From positions 3,596,001 through 3,660,000 of the forward strand of contig OY776216.1 of assembly GCA_963675435.1 (NCBI GenBank): DNA of 64,000 bases. Direction: 5' to 3'. Of this stretch, positions 56,054 through 63,854 are shown piece by piece. The stretch is from Saccharicrinis sp963675435 (lineage in GTDB: Bacteria; Bacteroidota; Bacteroidia; Bacteroidales; Marinilabiliaceae). How positions within the stretch are numbered: the first letter of the stretch is position 1; each line of letters opens with the position of its first letter. Under the pieces are notes generated by a model that worked only from the letters and a program-made list of their open reading frames with translations, ran no database searches and was not told the DNA's origin. A program made the position numbers and the translations under genes.

Positions 56054-57352
56054 TTAAACATTATAATGAATTATTCTAGGTTTCGGGAGCTTAAAATATT
56101 TCAATAACTCCCAGTACCCTTTCCACGTGTAGCTTTTGCGTTGACTCCTTCGGTTAAGCCATTTAAACCAAGCATATAGTGTTATTTGATATATTCGGTT
56201 TAGACTAACGAAGTTACCTCTGATGCCAAAATATTGATACAATCCCCGAAGTTTAGATTTTAGTATTTTACTCTGATCTTTTAGCTTCTCATGTTTATGT
56301 ATCCTGCAAGTATCCTTTATGTTTTGAAGGATGGCCTGCATTTTCTTTTGACGTGTTTTTCGCTTCACTACCCAATTGCCTCTTTGGCTTTTGCTCCAAT
56401 AATGTGTAAATCCTAGAAAATCAAAGGTGGGTGGTTTAGTTTTTCCTTCTGGTGAAAATCTAATGAGCTTACTCTTTTCTGCATGAATGGTTAATCCATA
56501 TTTATTCATTCGCTTGGGAAGTGTGTTATTTACCCGCTGAGCATCTTCTGCATACTCAAATCCAATGATAAAATCATCGGCATAGCGTATCAAAAATATT
56601 TCGCCTTTAAGCAAGGGACGTACTATTTCATGTAACCATTTATCCAATGCATAATGCATATATACATTACAAAGCAATGGTGAAATAATATTTCCTTGCG
56701 GCGTGCCACGTTTGCTTATTTGCAAGCTTTTACCATCTACAACACCTGCTTTTAGCCATCTTTCAATCAATTGCAAAATACACTTATCTTTAATCCGTTG
56801 ACTTATAAGTGATAATAATGTACTATGTTCAAAGTTGTCGAAACAGCCCTGAATATCACAGTCCAGTATCCAATTAATATTGCGCTTCATACATTGATTG
56901 CGAAGGTTATTTAGTGCCTGATGGGCACTACGTTTGGCTCGGAATCCATAGGAAAAATCGTAAAAGTCTTGTTCAAATATCAAATTAAGTATATCTGTTA
57001 CTGCTCTTTGTACAATCTTATCCTCGGTAGTACTTATCCCTAATGGGCGTTGCTTCCCATTGCCCTTGTCTATCCATACTCTGCGGATGTTTGGGGCAAA
57101 GTAAGATTTACTCTTTAACCTTGCTTGGAGATTTTCTATACGCAGTTGTAAGTTCAACTCATATTCTTCTGCATTAACTTCATCTATTCCACTCGCTGCT
57201 GTTTTCCGCAGTTTACGGAAACTACTTAGCAAATATTCTTCCGTTAGATGATGCGCTAGTGAGGTAAAAACTTCGGTTGGACTTTCCTGCGCCTTGCGTT
57301 TTATACAACCAAATTTTGTTTGCCTGTTGGCGATTTCTCCGAGTAAATCCAT
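56054..57352 (-). CDS. ltrA: Group II intron reverse transcriptase/maturase (432 aa)
   Basis: RT motifs: GNGKQRPLGISTTEDKIVQ, ILDCDIQGCFDNFEH, SKRGTPQGNIISPLLCN, FLIRYADDFIIGFE (YADD near residue 255) and the LGF block, FDFLGFTHYW. The maturase X domain is helical (~300-425). No C-terminal HNH endonuclease is present, so mobility would use nicked or replicating DNA. The full-length frame suggests an active intron that can splice from the mrr transcript. Confidence 0.92.
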   Translation of the reverse strand: MDLLGEIANRQTKFGCIKRKAQESPTEVFTSLAHHLTEEYLLSSFRKLRKTAASGIDEVNAEEYELNLQLRIENLQARLKSKSYFAPNIRRVWIDKGNGKQRPLGISTTEDKIVQRAVTDILNLIFEQDFYDFSYGFRAKRSAHQALNNLRNQCMKRNINWILDCDIQGCFDNFEHSTLLSLISQRIKDKCILQLIERWLKAGVVDGKSLQISKRGTPQGNIISPLLCNVYMHYALDKWLHEIVRPLLKGEIFLIRYADDFIIGFEYAEDAQRVNNTLPKRMNKYGLTIHAEKSKLIRFSPEGKTKPPTFDFLGFTHYWSKSQRGNWVVKRKTRQKKMQAILQNIKDTCRIHKHEKLKDQSKILKSKLRGLYQYFGIRGNFVSLNRIYQITLYAWFKWLNRRSQRKSYTWKGYWELLKYFKLPKPRIIHYNV

Positions 57353-57993
57353 GCTTTCTGTTTAGTTGAACCATATTAACTGACAATCCCCCTTCCCTCC
57401 TTCGGGTCGCTCAGATGGTACTTCCCCGATTTCATTGGTACTATGAGGCTGCTCTGACTTCTGTATGCCTTCTCTTTGACTCCGGTTGTCCCTTGTCGCT
57501 GATACCTGGTACACCATGTCATTTTCCTTGACTCTGTTAACATTGACATGGTTACGTTAACAGACTGGTGTTTCTTTTTGATGGTACACCCAAACCCCTT
57601 CTTGTCAGGAGCAATACAGATCTCCTAAGTTCCGAAGACTTCCCTTTGTATTCATGCCCTGCGCTTTGACCACGGTAGTTCTACAGCAGTAACCGTAAAT
57701 ATGCCACTGTAATTGCTGCCTTCCGGTAACCGTACACCGTCGGCTTAACTACAAATAAATACACTTTTTCGAGGCTGAATAACACGGCCTAAATACTCGC
57801 TTGCCGACTACTCTTCTGCTATCCTCACGGAATCACCCAGTCGGTTCGCTTTCATCCTGCTTACGGGCTTTGGATGAGATGGACTTGCACCATCTGGAAA
57901 TCATTAGCAAATTTCAGTAAATTGACTACTTCCCAATGCTTTCGGCTTACGAAGAAGTTTCCCTACAAATGGCCTTCTTCTCTTAGCGTACAC

Positions 57994-58429
57994 GGTTTAT
58001 TTGTAAGTAAGCATTTTCAAACGTCTCTTTTGGTGTTTTATCAGAGACAGAAGATTGTTCTTCGCTTTCTTTTTCCCCTTTAATATTAGTTCCAATAAAT
58101 TGATTAAAGGAATCATACTGTCTTAAGAAAGCTGCGTCAATTCTTTCTGGATTAGTATTCAAAACATCTAACCCTAACTTAGTTATTTGGACAAAACCTC
58201 GTTTTTCGGATTGCAATAATCCGGCTTTCTTCAAATAGGTATTCGCCCATCCAACACGATTATCAAAAAGTGATTGTTTTCCACTTGGTAGCAATTCACG
58301 CCTGTCAGATTCTGACAAATTAAACTCCGTAGAAAGCCTATCTATTAATTCTCGAAACTTATGTATTTGTTCATCTGCTACGCACTGTAAAAGTGGCAAC
58401 ATGATGGATTGATAATCGGGTACTGACAT
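57994..58429 (-). CDS. mrr: Mrr restriction endonuclease, 5' exon (winged-helix domain)
   Basis: It matches Mrr_N: MSVPDYQSIMLPLLQ, DRRELLPSGKQSLFDNRVGWA, TYLKKAGLLQSEKRGFVQITKLG. The end, TPKETFENAYLQIN, is where Mrr normally continues to the catalytic domain. The reading frame then enters the intron and stops two codons later. It is the first gene of the minus-strand cargo block. Confidence 0.85.
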
Positions 58430-58494
58430 GCATATTTGATTTAGGTCGCCTAAAGATAGTAATTATGAATATGTAAAAAGCACTTAAATGCATC

Positions 58495-58535
58495 AAAAAG
58501 AAAAGCCCCATCTTTCAACGTTTTGAAAAATGGGG
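58495..58535 (-). terminator. Terminator after the primase-like gene
   Basis: CCCCAT and TTCAA pair with ATGGGG and TTGAA; on the minus strand TTTTCTTTTT follows. It separates the replication module from the mrr block. Confidence 0.7.
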
Positions 58536-58650
58536 TGTGATTGATTGATTGCATAAGTTTAAATTAGCATAAACATAGCTAACGTTAATGACAACTTTGT
58601 CTTAAAAACTTAAGCAACATGATGTACCATATAGAATTAGTTTTACACCT

Positions 58651-59529
58651 TTATTTCCTTGAGCACAGGTATTTATTAAAATCTTTATAGTCTGGATAAA
58701 TCTTAGCTGCCATATTCATTACATTTGTATGCCTTTCCAATACTTCTTTTAATAAAACTTCTCCAGCCAAATCATTATCAACAAACAAAATTATTTGAGA
58801 GTAATCTGGAAGTAACTCAAACAACACCTTCTTTTGGCCTATCCCATTTAAAACAATTGTTGTTCCATTTAGCTGGCTAACCCTATAATATGTTAAAGCA
58901 GAAAGGTAATCCATAAACCCTTCAAATACATTTAGTAGATTTCTTTCTCCTGATATGGTAGTAATAGTCTTGGGGCTTGTGGATAACTTTGTGAATTTGT
59001 TCCTCATTTCGTATCCTCCACTATCGTTTTTAAAACCTATTGCAGAAATTAGTTTACCTGAATTAGCAACAAATTCAACTTCACACAAGGCACTACAGTA
59101 TTTTACCAGCTGATAGTTAATGCATCGAGTATGTAAATATGAGATCAAATAGATACTTTTGATTTCATCAAACGCTTTCTTTATTTCAAACCTCTTTAGC
59201 TTTTTTTGTGGTAAGGATAGTTTAGGTTTAAAAACAACATACTGATTAGTAGCTAAAATTCGTAATGCTTCATGAAAATCAACATTAAACATCTTTCTAA
59301 CTAGGGATATAATATCACCACCTTCACCAACTCCAAAGTCATACCATAGGTTTTTGTTGATATTTACTGAAAATGATGGCTTTGATTCATCTCTGAACGG
59401 AGATTTAAAAGAGTATTGACACCCTTTTATTATTGTTGGCTGTATTCCTTTTTTTGATAAAAAATTAACAATATCTATATTTCTTGCTTCTGTATAATTC
59501 ATAATTCTTATTTGTATTTTATTTGACAT
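58651..59529 (-). CDS. Primase-like protein, CHC2-type head and toprim domain (292 aa)
   Basis: The head YSFKSPFRDESKPSFSVN, then LWYDFGVGEGGDIISLV, corresponds to the zinc-finger region of DnaG-like primases in Bacteroidota mobile elements; the zinc cysteines are mostly absent. The toprim part has LNVFEGFMDYLSAL (Glu) and IILFVDNDLAGE (DxD). It should prime or assist replication of the excised island. It is separated from the helicase gene by 217 bp. Confidence 0.8.
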   Translation of the reverse strand: MSNKIQIRIMNYTEARNIDIVNFLSKKGIQPTIIKGCQYSFKSPFRDESKPSFSVNINKNLWYDFGVGEGGDIISLVRKMFNVDFHEALRILATNQYVVFKPKLSLPQKKLKRFEIKKAFDEIKSIYLISYLHTRCINYQLVKYCSALCEVEFVANSGKLISAIGFKNDSGGYEMRNKFTKLSTSPKTITTISGERNLLNVFEGFMDYLSALTYYRVSQLNGTTIVLNGIGQKKVLFELLPDYSQIILFVDNDLAGEVLLKEVLERHTNVMNMAAKIYPDYKDFNKYLCSRK

Positions 59530-59551
59530 GGTATTTTTTTCAAATCAACCC

Positions 59552-59720
59552 GGTAAAGTGGTTATTACACTCTAATTCTGAATGATAAACAGGTAATAAA
59601 AGTGGTACAGAGTCGATATTAATGTGGTTTAACATACAAGCAAACCGCTTTAAATATCTTCTTAGACCAGCTTAATAACCATTTTTATTAGTTGATAATG
59701 ATATCATTAACCACTTTGCC
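59552..59720. repeat. Inverted repeat in the primase-helicase gap
   Basis: GGTAAAGTGGTTA (59552-59564) is nearly complementary to TAACCACTTTGCC (59708-59720), and TAACCATTTT and AAACCGCTTT variants lie between. The 217-bp gap has no gene. It could hold regulatory sites or an origin. Confidence 0.35.
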
Positions 59721-59746
59721 AGGTGGAATTAAAAAAAAAGAGGTCT

Positions 59747-61183
59747 CTATTTTTCTGCGATAAGTCGAAATCCCCTCGGACGTCCATTTAGGTTTTCGAA
59801 TCGATAGGGAAAAATATCACAGTAGGTCTTCACATAATCCTTGAATTTTCGATCAGAGATAGCCGAACTCTTTTGGTTGGTATCATTCAAAAAACGATCT
59901 CGCATTTCAACCGTACCAACACCCATCGGAACTGTCATCAATTCAAGATTATCCTCCATCCATTCTGAAAAAGACTGATTTGTATTCCTGATTAACTGCT
60001 TCATTTGTGAATTGGCTTCATTGCATTCAGTCACGCCTTTCTTTAGAAACATTTGAGCACAGGTAAGCATAAAAACATCAAAACGTTGCCACTCCTCTTT
60101 GTCCCATCCGCTAAAAAATGGATTCTCGTACTCATCAATGGGTGTATGGTTTTTATGAAAATATTGCGCTACCTCAATTTGATACTGACGCCTGGCAAAA
60201 GAACCGCTACCTCCCTTCAAAATATTATTGGTGGTAATGATAATGGTTGGAGAGTCTTCCACCGATAGCTCGATGGCATCCCTATTTTTCCTATTAATAT
60301 TTCTGAAACCGAGCGTTATGATCGAAAATAACTCCTCAAAATTGAAGCTTCGTTTAACATCATCAAGCGATACCAGCCGGATGCTTTCATTTATACTTTG
60401 CCAGGCAAAATTTGCCTTGGGGTCAAAATTCTTTCCATCGTAAAAGATAGTCTTTCGAATTTTTGATATGGCAAGTACAATTAATGATTTTCCACTTCCA
60501 CCTTCTGGATTCGATGAAACTACTTCATCATTAATAACAACAGCCCTAGAGGATGCAGAAGTTTTATAATCGTACAAACAGAACCCGATAACTGTACAAA
60601 TGCGCAAAAAACGATCTTTCTCATGATTACTTAACTTATTAATAAAATTCTCGAATACCGGAGGTGTTATTTCTATATCGATTGACTCATTAAACTCCCT
60701 GTCAATGATGTGATCCTTCCAAATCAAACGCTCGAACTCAGCATACGGCTTAGGTGCTTCTATTCTTTCAGAAGTGACCTTAACAACTCCATTTTTAAAA
60801 TAGAAGTACGACTCTCCAGGACTATCACGATGCATCTGTAATGCAACGGTTTCAACCGCATCTAAATATTTCATCGAGAACAAAGTCGTCTTATTCAATA
60901 TATAGTCTGTAACACTATCTCGATTTAGCTTTTTTGCGCATTTCAGAACAATATCTTTTACTTCAGAAGTAGTTATTTTACTTACGATATAAGCTTTTAC
61001 CTGAACGAGTTCGAATTCACTTCCTATTTTAACTTTACGTATACCTTGACCATGAAGAAAACCTATAAACTTGGTTGAAGAAAAAGAAACTTTATTGTTT
61101 CCTATTTCTACTATGGCGTTATTTAAAGAGACATGTGCCTCTGTTTTATTTGTCATTAATTCATTTTTTAAATTTTTAGACAT
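59747..61183 (-). CDS. SF3/D5-like replicative helicase (about 478 aa)
   Basis: Walker A is NPEGGSGKSLIVLAI, Walker B-like IRLVSLDDVKRSFNFEEL, and a sensor PTIIITTNNILKG, an order found in phage primase-helicases (D5/P4 alpha type) and related Bacteroidota island proteins. The N-terminal 190 residues match nothing I know. Starts at 61183 (MSKNL) or 61156 (MTNKT) are better than 61228. With the primase-like gene it forms an autonomous replication module. Confidence 0.75.
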   Translation of the reverse strand: MSKNLKNELMTNKTEAHVSLNNAIVEIGNNKVSFSSTKFIGFLHGQGIRKVKIGSEFELVQVKAYIVSKITTSEVKDIVLKCAKKLNRDSVTDYILNKTTLFSMKYLDAVETVALQMHRDSPGESYFYFKNGVVKVTSERIEAPKPYAEFERLIWKDHIIDREFNESIDIEITPPVFENFINKLSNHEKDRFLRICTVIGFCLYDYKTSASSRAVVINDEVVSSNPEGGSGKSLIVLAISKIRKTIFYDGKNFDPKANFAWQSINESIRLVSLDDVKRSFNFEELFSIITLGFRNINRKNRDAIELSVEDSPTIIITTNNILKGGSGSFARRQYQIEVAQYFHKNHTPIDEYENPFFSGWDKEEWQRFDVFMLTCAQMFLKKGVTECNEANSQMKQLIRNTNQSFSEWMEDNLELMTVPMGVGTVEMRDRFLNDTNQKSSAISDRKFKDYVKTYCDIFPYRFENLNGRPRGFRLIAEK

Positions 61184-61286
61184 AGCAATGGCTATTCGAA
61201 CTAAGTCGACTAAAAAATAGCATTGCAAAAAATTAAATGATTATGACACTCGATGAATATATGAGTGTCGAATGGAGGTTTAGTTT

Positions 61287-61568
61287 TTAAGATGAATGGC
61301 TTTCCAAAAACGCTTCTACATCAGATGCTTTATAATAAATCTTTTTACCAGTTTTTGTAAAAATAATTGATCCATTATCTCGCATTTTCTGTAACGTTCG
61401 CCTGCTAATATTAAGAATCTTACAGACTTCATCGGTAACATACCATTTGTCCTTAAGTCCTGCATTGGCATTTAAGCCAATGCTATCAACCTTATCGGTA
61501 AGCTTATCTATCTTACCCATTAATTTGTCGAAGAGATGCTCATCGACTATTATGACATTCTTTTTCAT
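61287..61568 (-). CDS. HTH_17 excisionase/AlpA-type protein (93 aa)
   Basis: The N-terminal half is a short coiled coil (DKLMGKIDKLTDKVDSIG). The C-terminal half is a winged helix: WYVTDEVCKILNISRRTLQKMRDNGSIIF, then KKIYYKASDVEAFL. It lies upstream of the helicase gene, where satellites and ICEs carry their regulators, and a 10-bp repeat array lies 95 bp before its start. Confidence 0.82.
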   Translation of the reverse strand: MKKNVIIVDEHLFDKLMGKIDKLTDKVDSIGLNANAGLKDKWYVTDEVCKILNISRRTLQKMRDNGSIIFTKTGKKIYYKASDVEAFLESHSS

Positions 61569-61662
61569 AATTGTGCATTTAAGTTATTAATTCAAATAAA
61601 TGCATCCCGGCGCCGTTGGATGATTACGAATACAAATATTAAACACTTAAATTTGGTACTTT

Positions 61663-61732
61663 CAGTTATGTGCAGTTATGCGCACTATTTTGCACTATTT
61701 TACAGTTATGCGCAGTTATTTGTAGTTATTGA
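61663..61732. repeat. Seven tandem 10-bp repeats (iteron- or operator-like)
   Basis: Exactly phased units: CAGTTATGTG, CAGTTATGCG, CACTATTTTG, CACTATTTTA, CAGTTATGCG, CAGTTATTTG, TAGTTATTGA. They lie between the HTH gene start (61568) and the HipT-like gene stop (62013). A period of 10 puts all units on nearly one DNA face. The rest of the 444-bp gap holds the hairpins at 61749 and 61953. Confidence 0.7.
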
Positions 61733-61748
61733 TCTCGCCAGAACGCCA

Positions 61749-61774
61749 AAAGCATGACATTCATCATGCTTTTA
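61749..61774. terminator. Hairpin in the HTH-HipT gap
   Basis: AAAAGCATGA pairs with TCATGCTTTT around 6 nt; symmetric A/T edges allow action in both directions. Confidence 0.55.
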
Positions 61775-61952
61775 GCACAAGAAGACGCATCTAGTTATTA
61801 ACTTCTGGATGAAAAATAGTGCCCAAACGTCATTTTTCTGAAGACTAAGCAAGAAAATAGATTTTTTTAGTTCTAGATAACACAAGCAAGAGTTTCAACT
61901 TACTCAACTAGCTATTAAAATATTTTGGATGTATAATCACTGTATAAATTGA

Positions 61953-61990
61953 AACTATTGCTGAATAATTAGAATCACACAGCAATAGTT
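61953..61990 (-). terminator. Hairpin after the HipT-like gene
   Basis: AACTATTGCT pairs with AGCAATAGTT around an 18-nt loop, just downstream of the HipT-like stop; the T tract is weak. Confidence 0.4.
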
Positions 61991-62012
61991 ATATATTTGT
62001 TTTTTAGTTTCA

Positions 62013-62963
62013 TTATGCTGGAAATAATCTTCTCGCTCTATTCTGGATTAGATCTTTATATTCCTCCTTCTTATCATTCTGCAAAAAAGACCCCTCAAAA
62101 AATTCAAAAACTTTAGGCATTTCCCTCTGAAAGCGCTTAAAGATATTTTCAACTTGCTTCTCTTTTAAACTAAGTTTTTGCGCAAATTGCATAAAATCGT
62201 TTCGATTGAATTTGCGCTTTCTGCCATTCATGGTTAGGGCTAATTCTTCAGGATCATCTTTTTCTGGTATTACTAATCTGGTAGATAATAGATCATAAGC
62301 CGGAGCCAATTGTGTTATTCCATTTTCGTAATCTATCAAAGAGAAGTTTTTCAAGTGCATATCTGCATTACCCGTTAAAAAGGAAAATAAGGTCAACTCA
62401 AAAAGTACTTGTGCATCAAACAATGGGTTTGATGAGTATTGCATGATCACTTTCCCAATTTGTTCCATGGAACCCTTATACTTATCCTCAGTCAAACGCT
62501 CACTTAACTGGCATAAATCTTCCATGGGTAACTTTGCACCTTTTACTCTATCTATCCTTTTTGTGATATAGGCAAGTTCACCTGATTTTAAGCGTATTAA
62601 TGAATGAGGTACAGTTTCAATTTTAAAAAGGCTTGCCAAGTGCATGGTTAGATCTTCATTCTCCGGTAAGTTGGCAAATTGATTTGTAGGAGGTTTTAAA
62701 ATAAAGTTCCCCAACACCCCAACCAATGTCAACCTATTGGCTTCTCCTCTCTTGGGCTCAAAATGAAAGGATAGTTTTGCCTGAACACCTGGAACAGTCA
62801 CATGACTTTGCACCACCTTATGTGCTAATTCTTGCATTTGATCCAAAGAATAGTCTAATACCGGAGCTTGAGTAGTGCCAAACATTTTTTTTGAGCATTT
62901 TGCATGAAAGTCAACCTCACCGTCAGCTAATACCTGATAACAAAACAAACACTTATTACTCAT
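62013..62963 (-). CDS. HipT/HipA-type serine/threonine kinase toxin (316 aa)
   Basis: An N-terminal zinc knuckle CLFCYQVL...HAKCSKKMF precedes the HipA kinase core. The P-loop-like part is VPGVQAKLSFHF, the ATP-binding strand LGNFILKPP, the catalytic loop LTGNADMHLKNFSL and the metal-binding LAPAYDLLSTR. HipA/HipT kinases stop growth by phosphorylating aminoacyl-tRNA synthetases. Start choice: ATG 62963 overlaps the previous stop (ATGAGTAA); ATG 62975 is also possible. It is the third gene of a tripartite operon and probably stabilises the island. Confidence 0.85.
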   Translation of the reverse strand: MSNKCLFCYQVLADGEVDFHAKCSKKMFGTTQAPVLDYSLDQMQELAHKVVQSHVTVPGVQAKLSFHFEPKRGEANRLTLVGVLGNFILKPPTNQFANLPENEDLTMHLASLFKIETVPHSLIRLKSGELAYITKRIDRVKGAKLPMEDLCQLSERLTEDKYKGSMEQIGKVIMQYSSNPLFDAQVLFELTLFSFLTGNADMHLKNFSLIDYENGITQLAPAYDLLSTRLVIPEKDDPEELALTMNGRKRKFNRNDFMQFAQKLSLKEKQVENIFKRFQREMPKVFEFFEGSFLQNDKKEEYKDLIQNRARRLFPA

Positions 62964-63294
62964 TATCTTCTTCATTATAGGGTACAACAGAAACTGCTCC
63001 AATACAATCTTTACAACAAGCCAATAACAACCCCATTCTGTCACTAGGTTTTAATTTCCAATTATCAACTGCAACATCCAACAACCAACCTTCGGGTATT
63101 AAACCATCAAAAAATGGAAACATTGTATTTGAGGAATAAACCTCATTGTTAACAGGCAATGTTTTACTGATGGGTTGGCAATTTTCCATTGCCAGATAAT
63201 TGCTGGCATACGAAAAACGATAACCAGTTTCAGTTTCTTCTATTACACCAGCTATGTGCTCCCTAAAATAGACTTTACCTCTCCTATTCATCAT
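62956..63294 (-). CDS. HipS-like protein (HipA N-terminal subdomain, 112 aa)
   Basis: It matches the HipA N1 (couple_hipA) subdomain: GKVYFREHIAGVIEETETGYRFSY, then PVNNEVYSSNTMFPFFDGLIPEGWLL. In one-piece HipA this is fused to the kinase. In HipBST of E. coli O127 it is a separate gene whose product acts as antitoxin. Gene order B-S-T is the same here and all three overlap by 8-11 nt. Confidence 0.82.
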   Translation of the reverse strand: MMNRRGKVYFREHIAGVIEETETGYRFSYASNYLAMENCQPISKTLPVNNEVYSSNTMFPFFDGLIPEGWLLDVAVDNWKLKPSDRMGLLLACCKDCIGAVSVVPYNEEDNE

Positions 63295-63502
63295 CTATGT
63301 CAATTAATTTAGATTCAACTGGAGCCAATTTATGTCCGAACAATGCTAATACTTCATTAACTTTGTCCATACGCAAGGTTTCTTTTCCTTGTTCGAGATC
63401 TCTGATAAAACGCAAACCCACTCCTGCACGTTCAGCCAAATCTTGCTGAGTTAATCCAAGCTGTTTTCTGCGCTGTTTGACAAATTGTATTAGATTTTTC
63501 AT
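63284..63502 (-). CDS. HipB-like XRE repressor/antitoxin (72 aa)
   Basis: A compact XRE helix-turn-helix: QFVKQRRKQLGLTQQDLAERAGVGLRFIRDLEQGKETL, then an acidic tail. It should bind the three TATACC-n6-GGTATA operators upstream and repress its operon together with its partners. It overlaps the HipS-like gene by 11 nt. Confidence 0.88.
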   Translation of the reverse strand: MKNLIQFVKQRRKQLGLTQQDLAERAGVGLRFIRDLEQGKETLRMDKVNEVLALFGHKLAPVESKLIDIDDE

Positions 63503-63505
63503 TCT

Positions 63506-63603
63506 TATACCTTTTAGGGTATAAATATAGTTAAATTAATCATTTTATACCCTAAAAGGTATAAAAACAACAAACAAGTCTATATTATACCCGTTAAGGT
63601 ATA
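63506..63603. promoter_or_regulatory. Three 18-bp operators, 40 bp apart, before the HipB-like gene
   Basis: TATACC-TTTTAG-GGTATA (63506-63523), TATACC-CTAAAA-GGTATA (63546-63563) and TATACC-CGTTAA-GGTATA (63586-63603). The arms are identical and the starts are exactly 40 bp apart. The first lies 3 bp from the start codon, so repressor binding would block transcription start. Confidence 0.85.
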
Positions 63604-63720
63604 TTTAAGTGTGAGTGAGATAAAAATGCACCTATTTTCTTTTTGAAAAATAACGTTACCTTTATACCACAAAAGTTCGTTAAAATCGAGTCAAAAACAC
63701 CCCTTTAGGAACCGAACCTT

Positions 63721-63754
63721 GGGTGGACTTGCAGGTGGACTTACAGGGTGGACT
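63721..63754. promoter_or_regulatory. Right-end integrase arm-site candidates
   Basis: GGGTGGACT (63721-63729), AGGTGGACT (63733-63741) and GGGTGGACT (63746-63754), spaced 12-13 bp and all in one direction. The same word is present near attL. The stretch 63604-63720 shows nothing else I recognise. Confidence 0.6.
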
Positions 63755-63789
63755 ATTTAAAGCACTGAGTATAGGAGGATTAGAACTAT

Positions 63790-63812
63790 GGTTCGAATCC
63801 CCCCCTCTCCGC
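63790..63812 (+). other. attR core (23 bp)
   Basis: Identical to 32195-32217, i.e. the displaced 3' end of tRNA-Ser. It marks the right end of the island; chromosomal DNA resumes after it. Confidence 0.9.
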
Positions 63813-63816
63813 ATAT

Positions 63817-63854
63817 GCCCACCAAAGCAAGTCAATGTTATGGTGGGCTTTTTT
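63817..63854 (+). terminator. Original terminator of tRNA-Ser, now beyond attR
   Basis: GCCCACC pairs with GGTGGGC and is followed by TTTTTT. It lies 5 nt after attR, the position expected for the pre-insertion tRNA-Ser terminator. The remaining bases to 64000 contain no gene I can see. Confidence 0.75.

Larger units (their letters stand above)
55945..57993 (-). mobile_element. Group II intron with maturase (about 2.05 kb) inside mrr
   Basis: On the minus strand it starts GTGTACGCTAAGAG and ends after a domain V (55985-56018, AGC triad in GAGCCGG, closing TCCGGATC) and a domain VI hairpin (GGGATAG/CTATCCC with an unpaired A). It carries a reverse transcriptase ORF. The 640-nt 5' part (57353-57993) is non-coding and structured (domains I-III). 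The exact 3' junction is uncertain by about 6 nt (55945-55950); choices that keep mrr in frame exist. Confidence 0.85.

Noticed and set aside
56054..57352. Reverse transcriptase as a retron or diversity-generating element
   Set aside because: Maturase X domain, domain V and domain VI beside it identify a group II intron; no template/variable repeat pair or msr-msd structure seen.
63790..63812. Second tRNA-Ser gene at the right end
   Set aside because: Only the 3' 22-23 nt are present and the upstream bases do not form the rest of a tRNA; it is attR.
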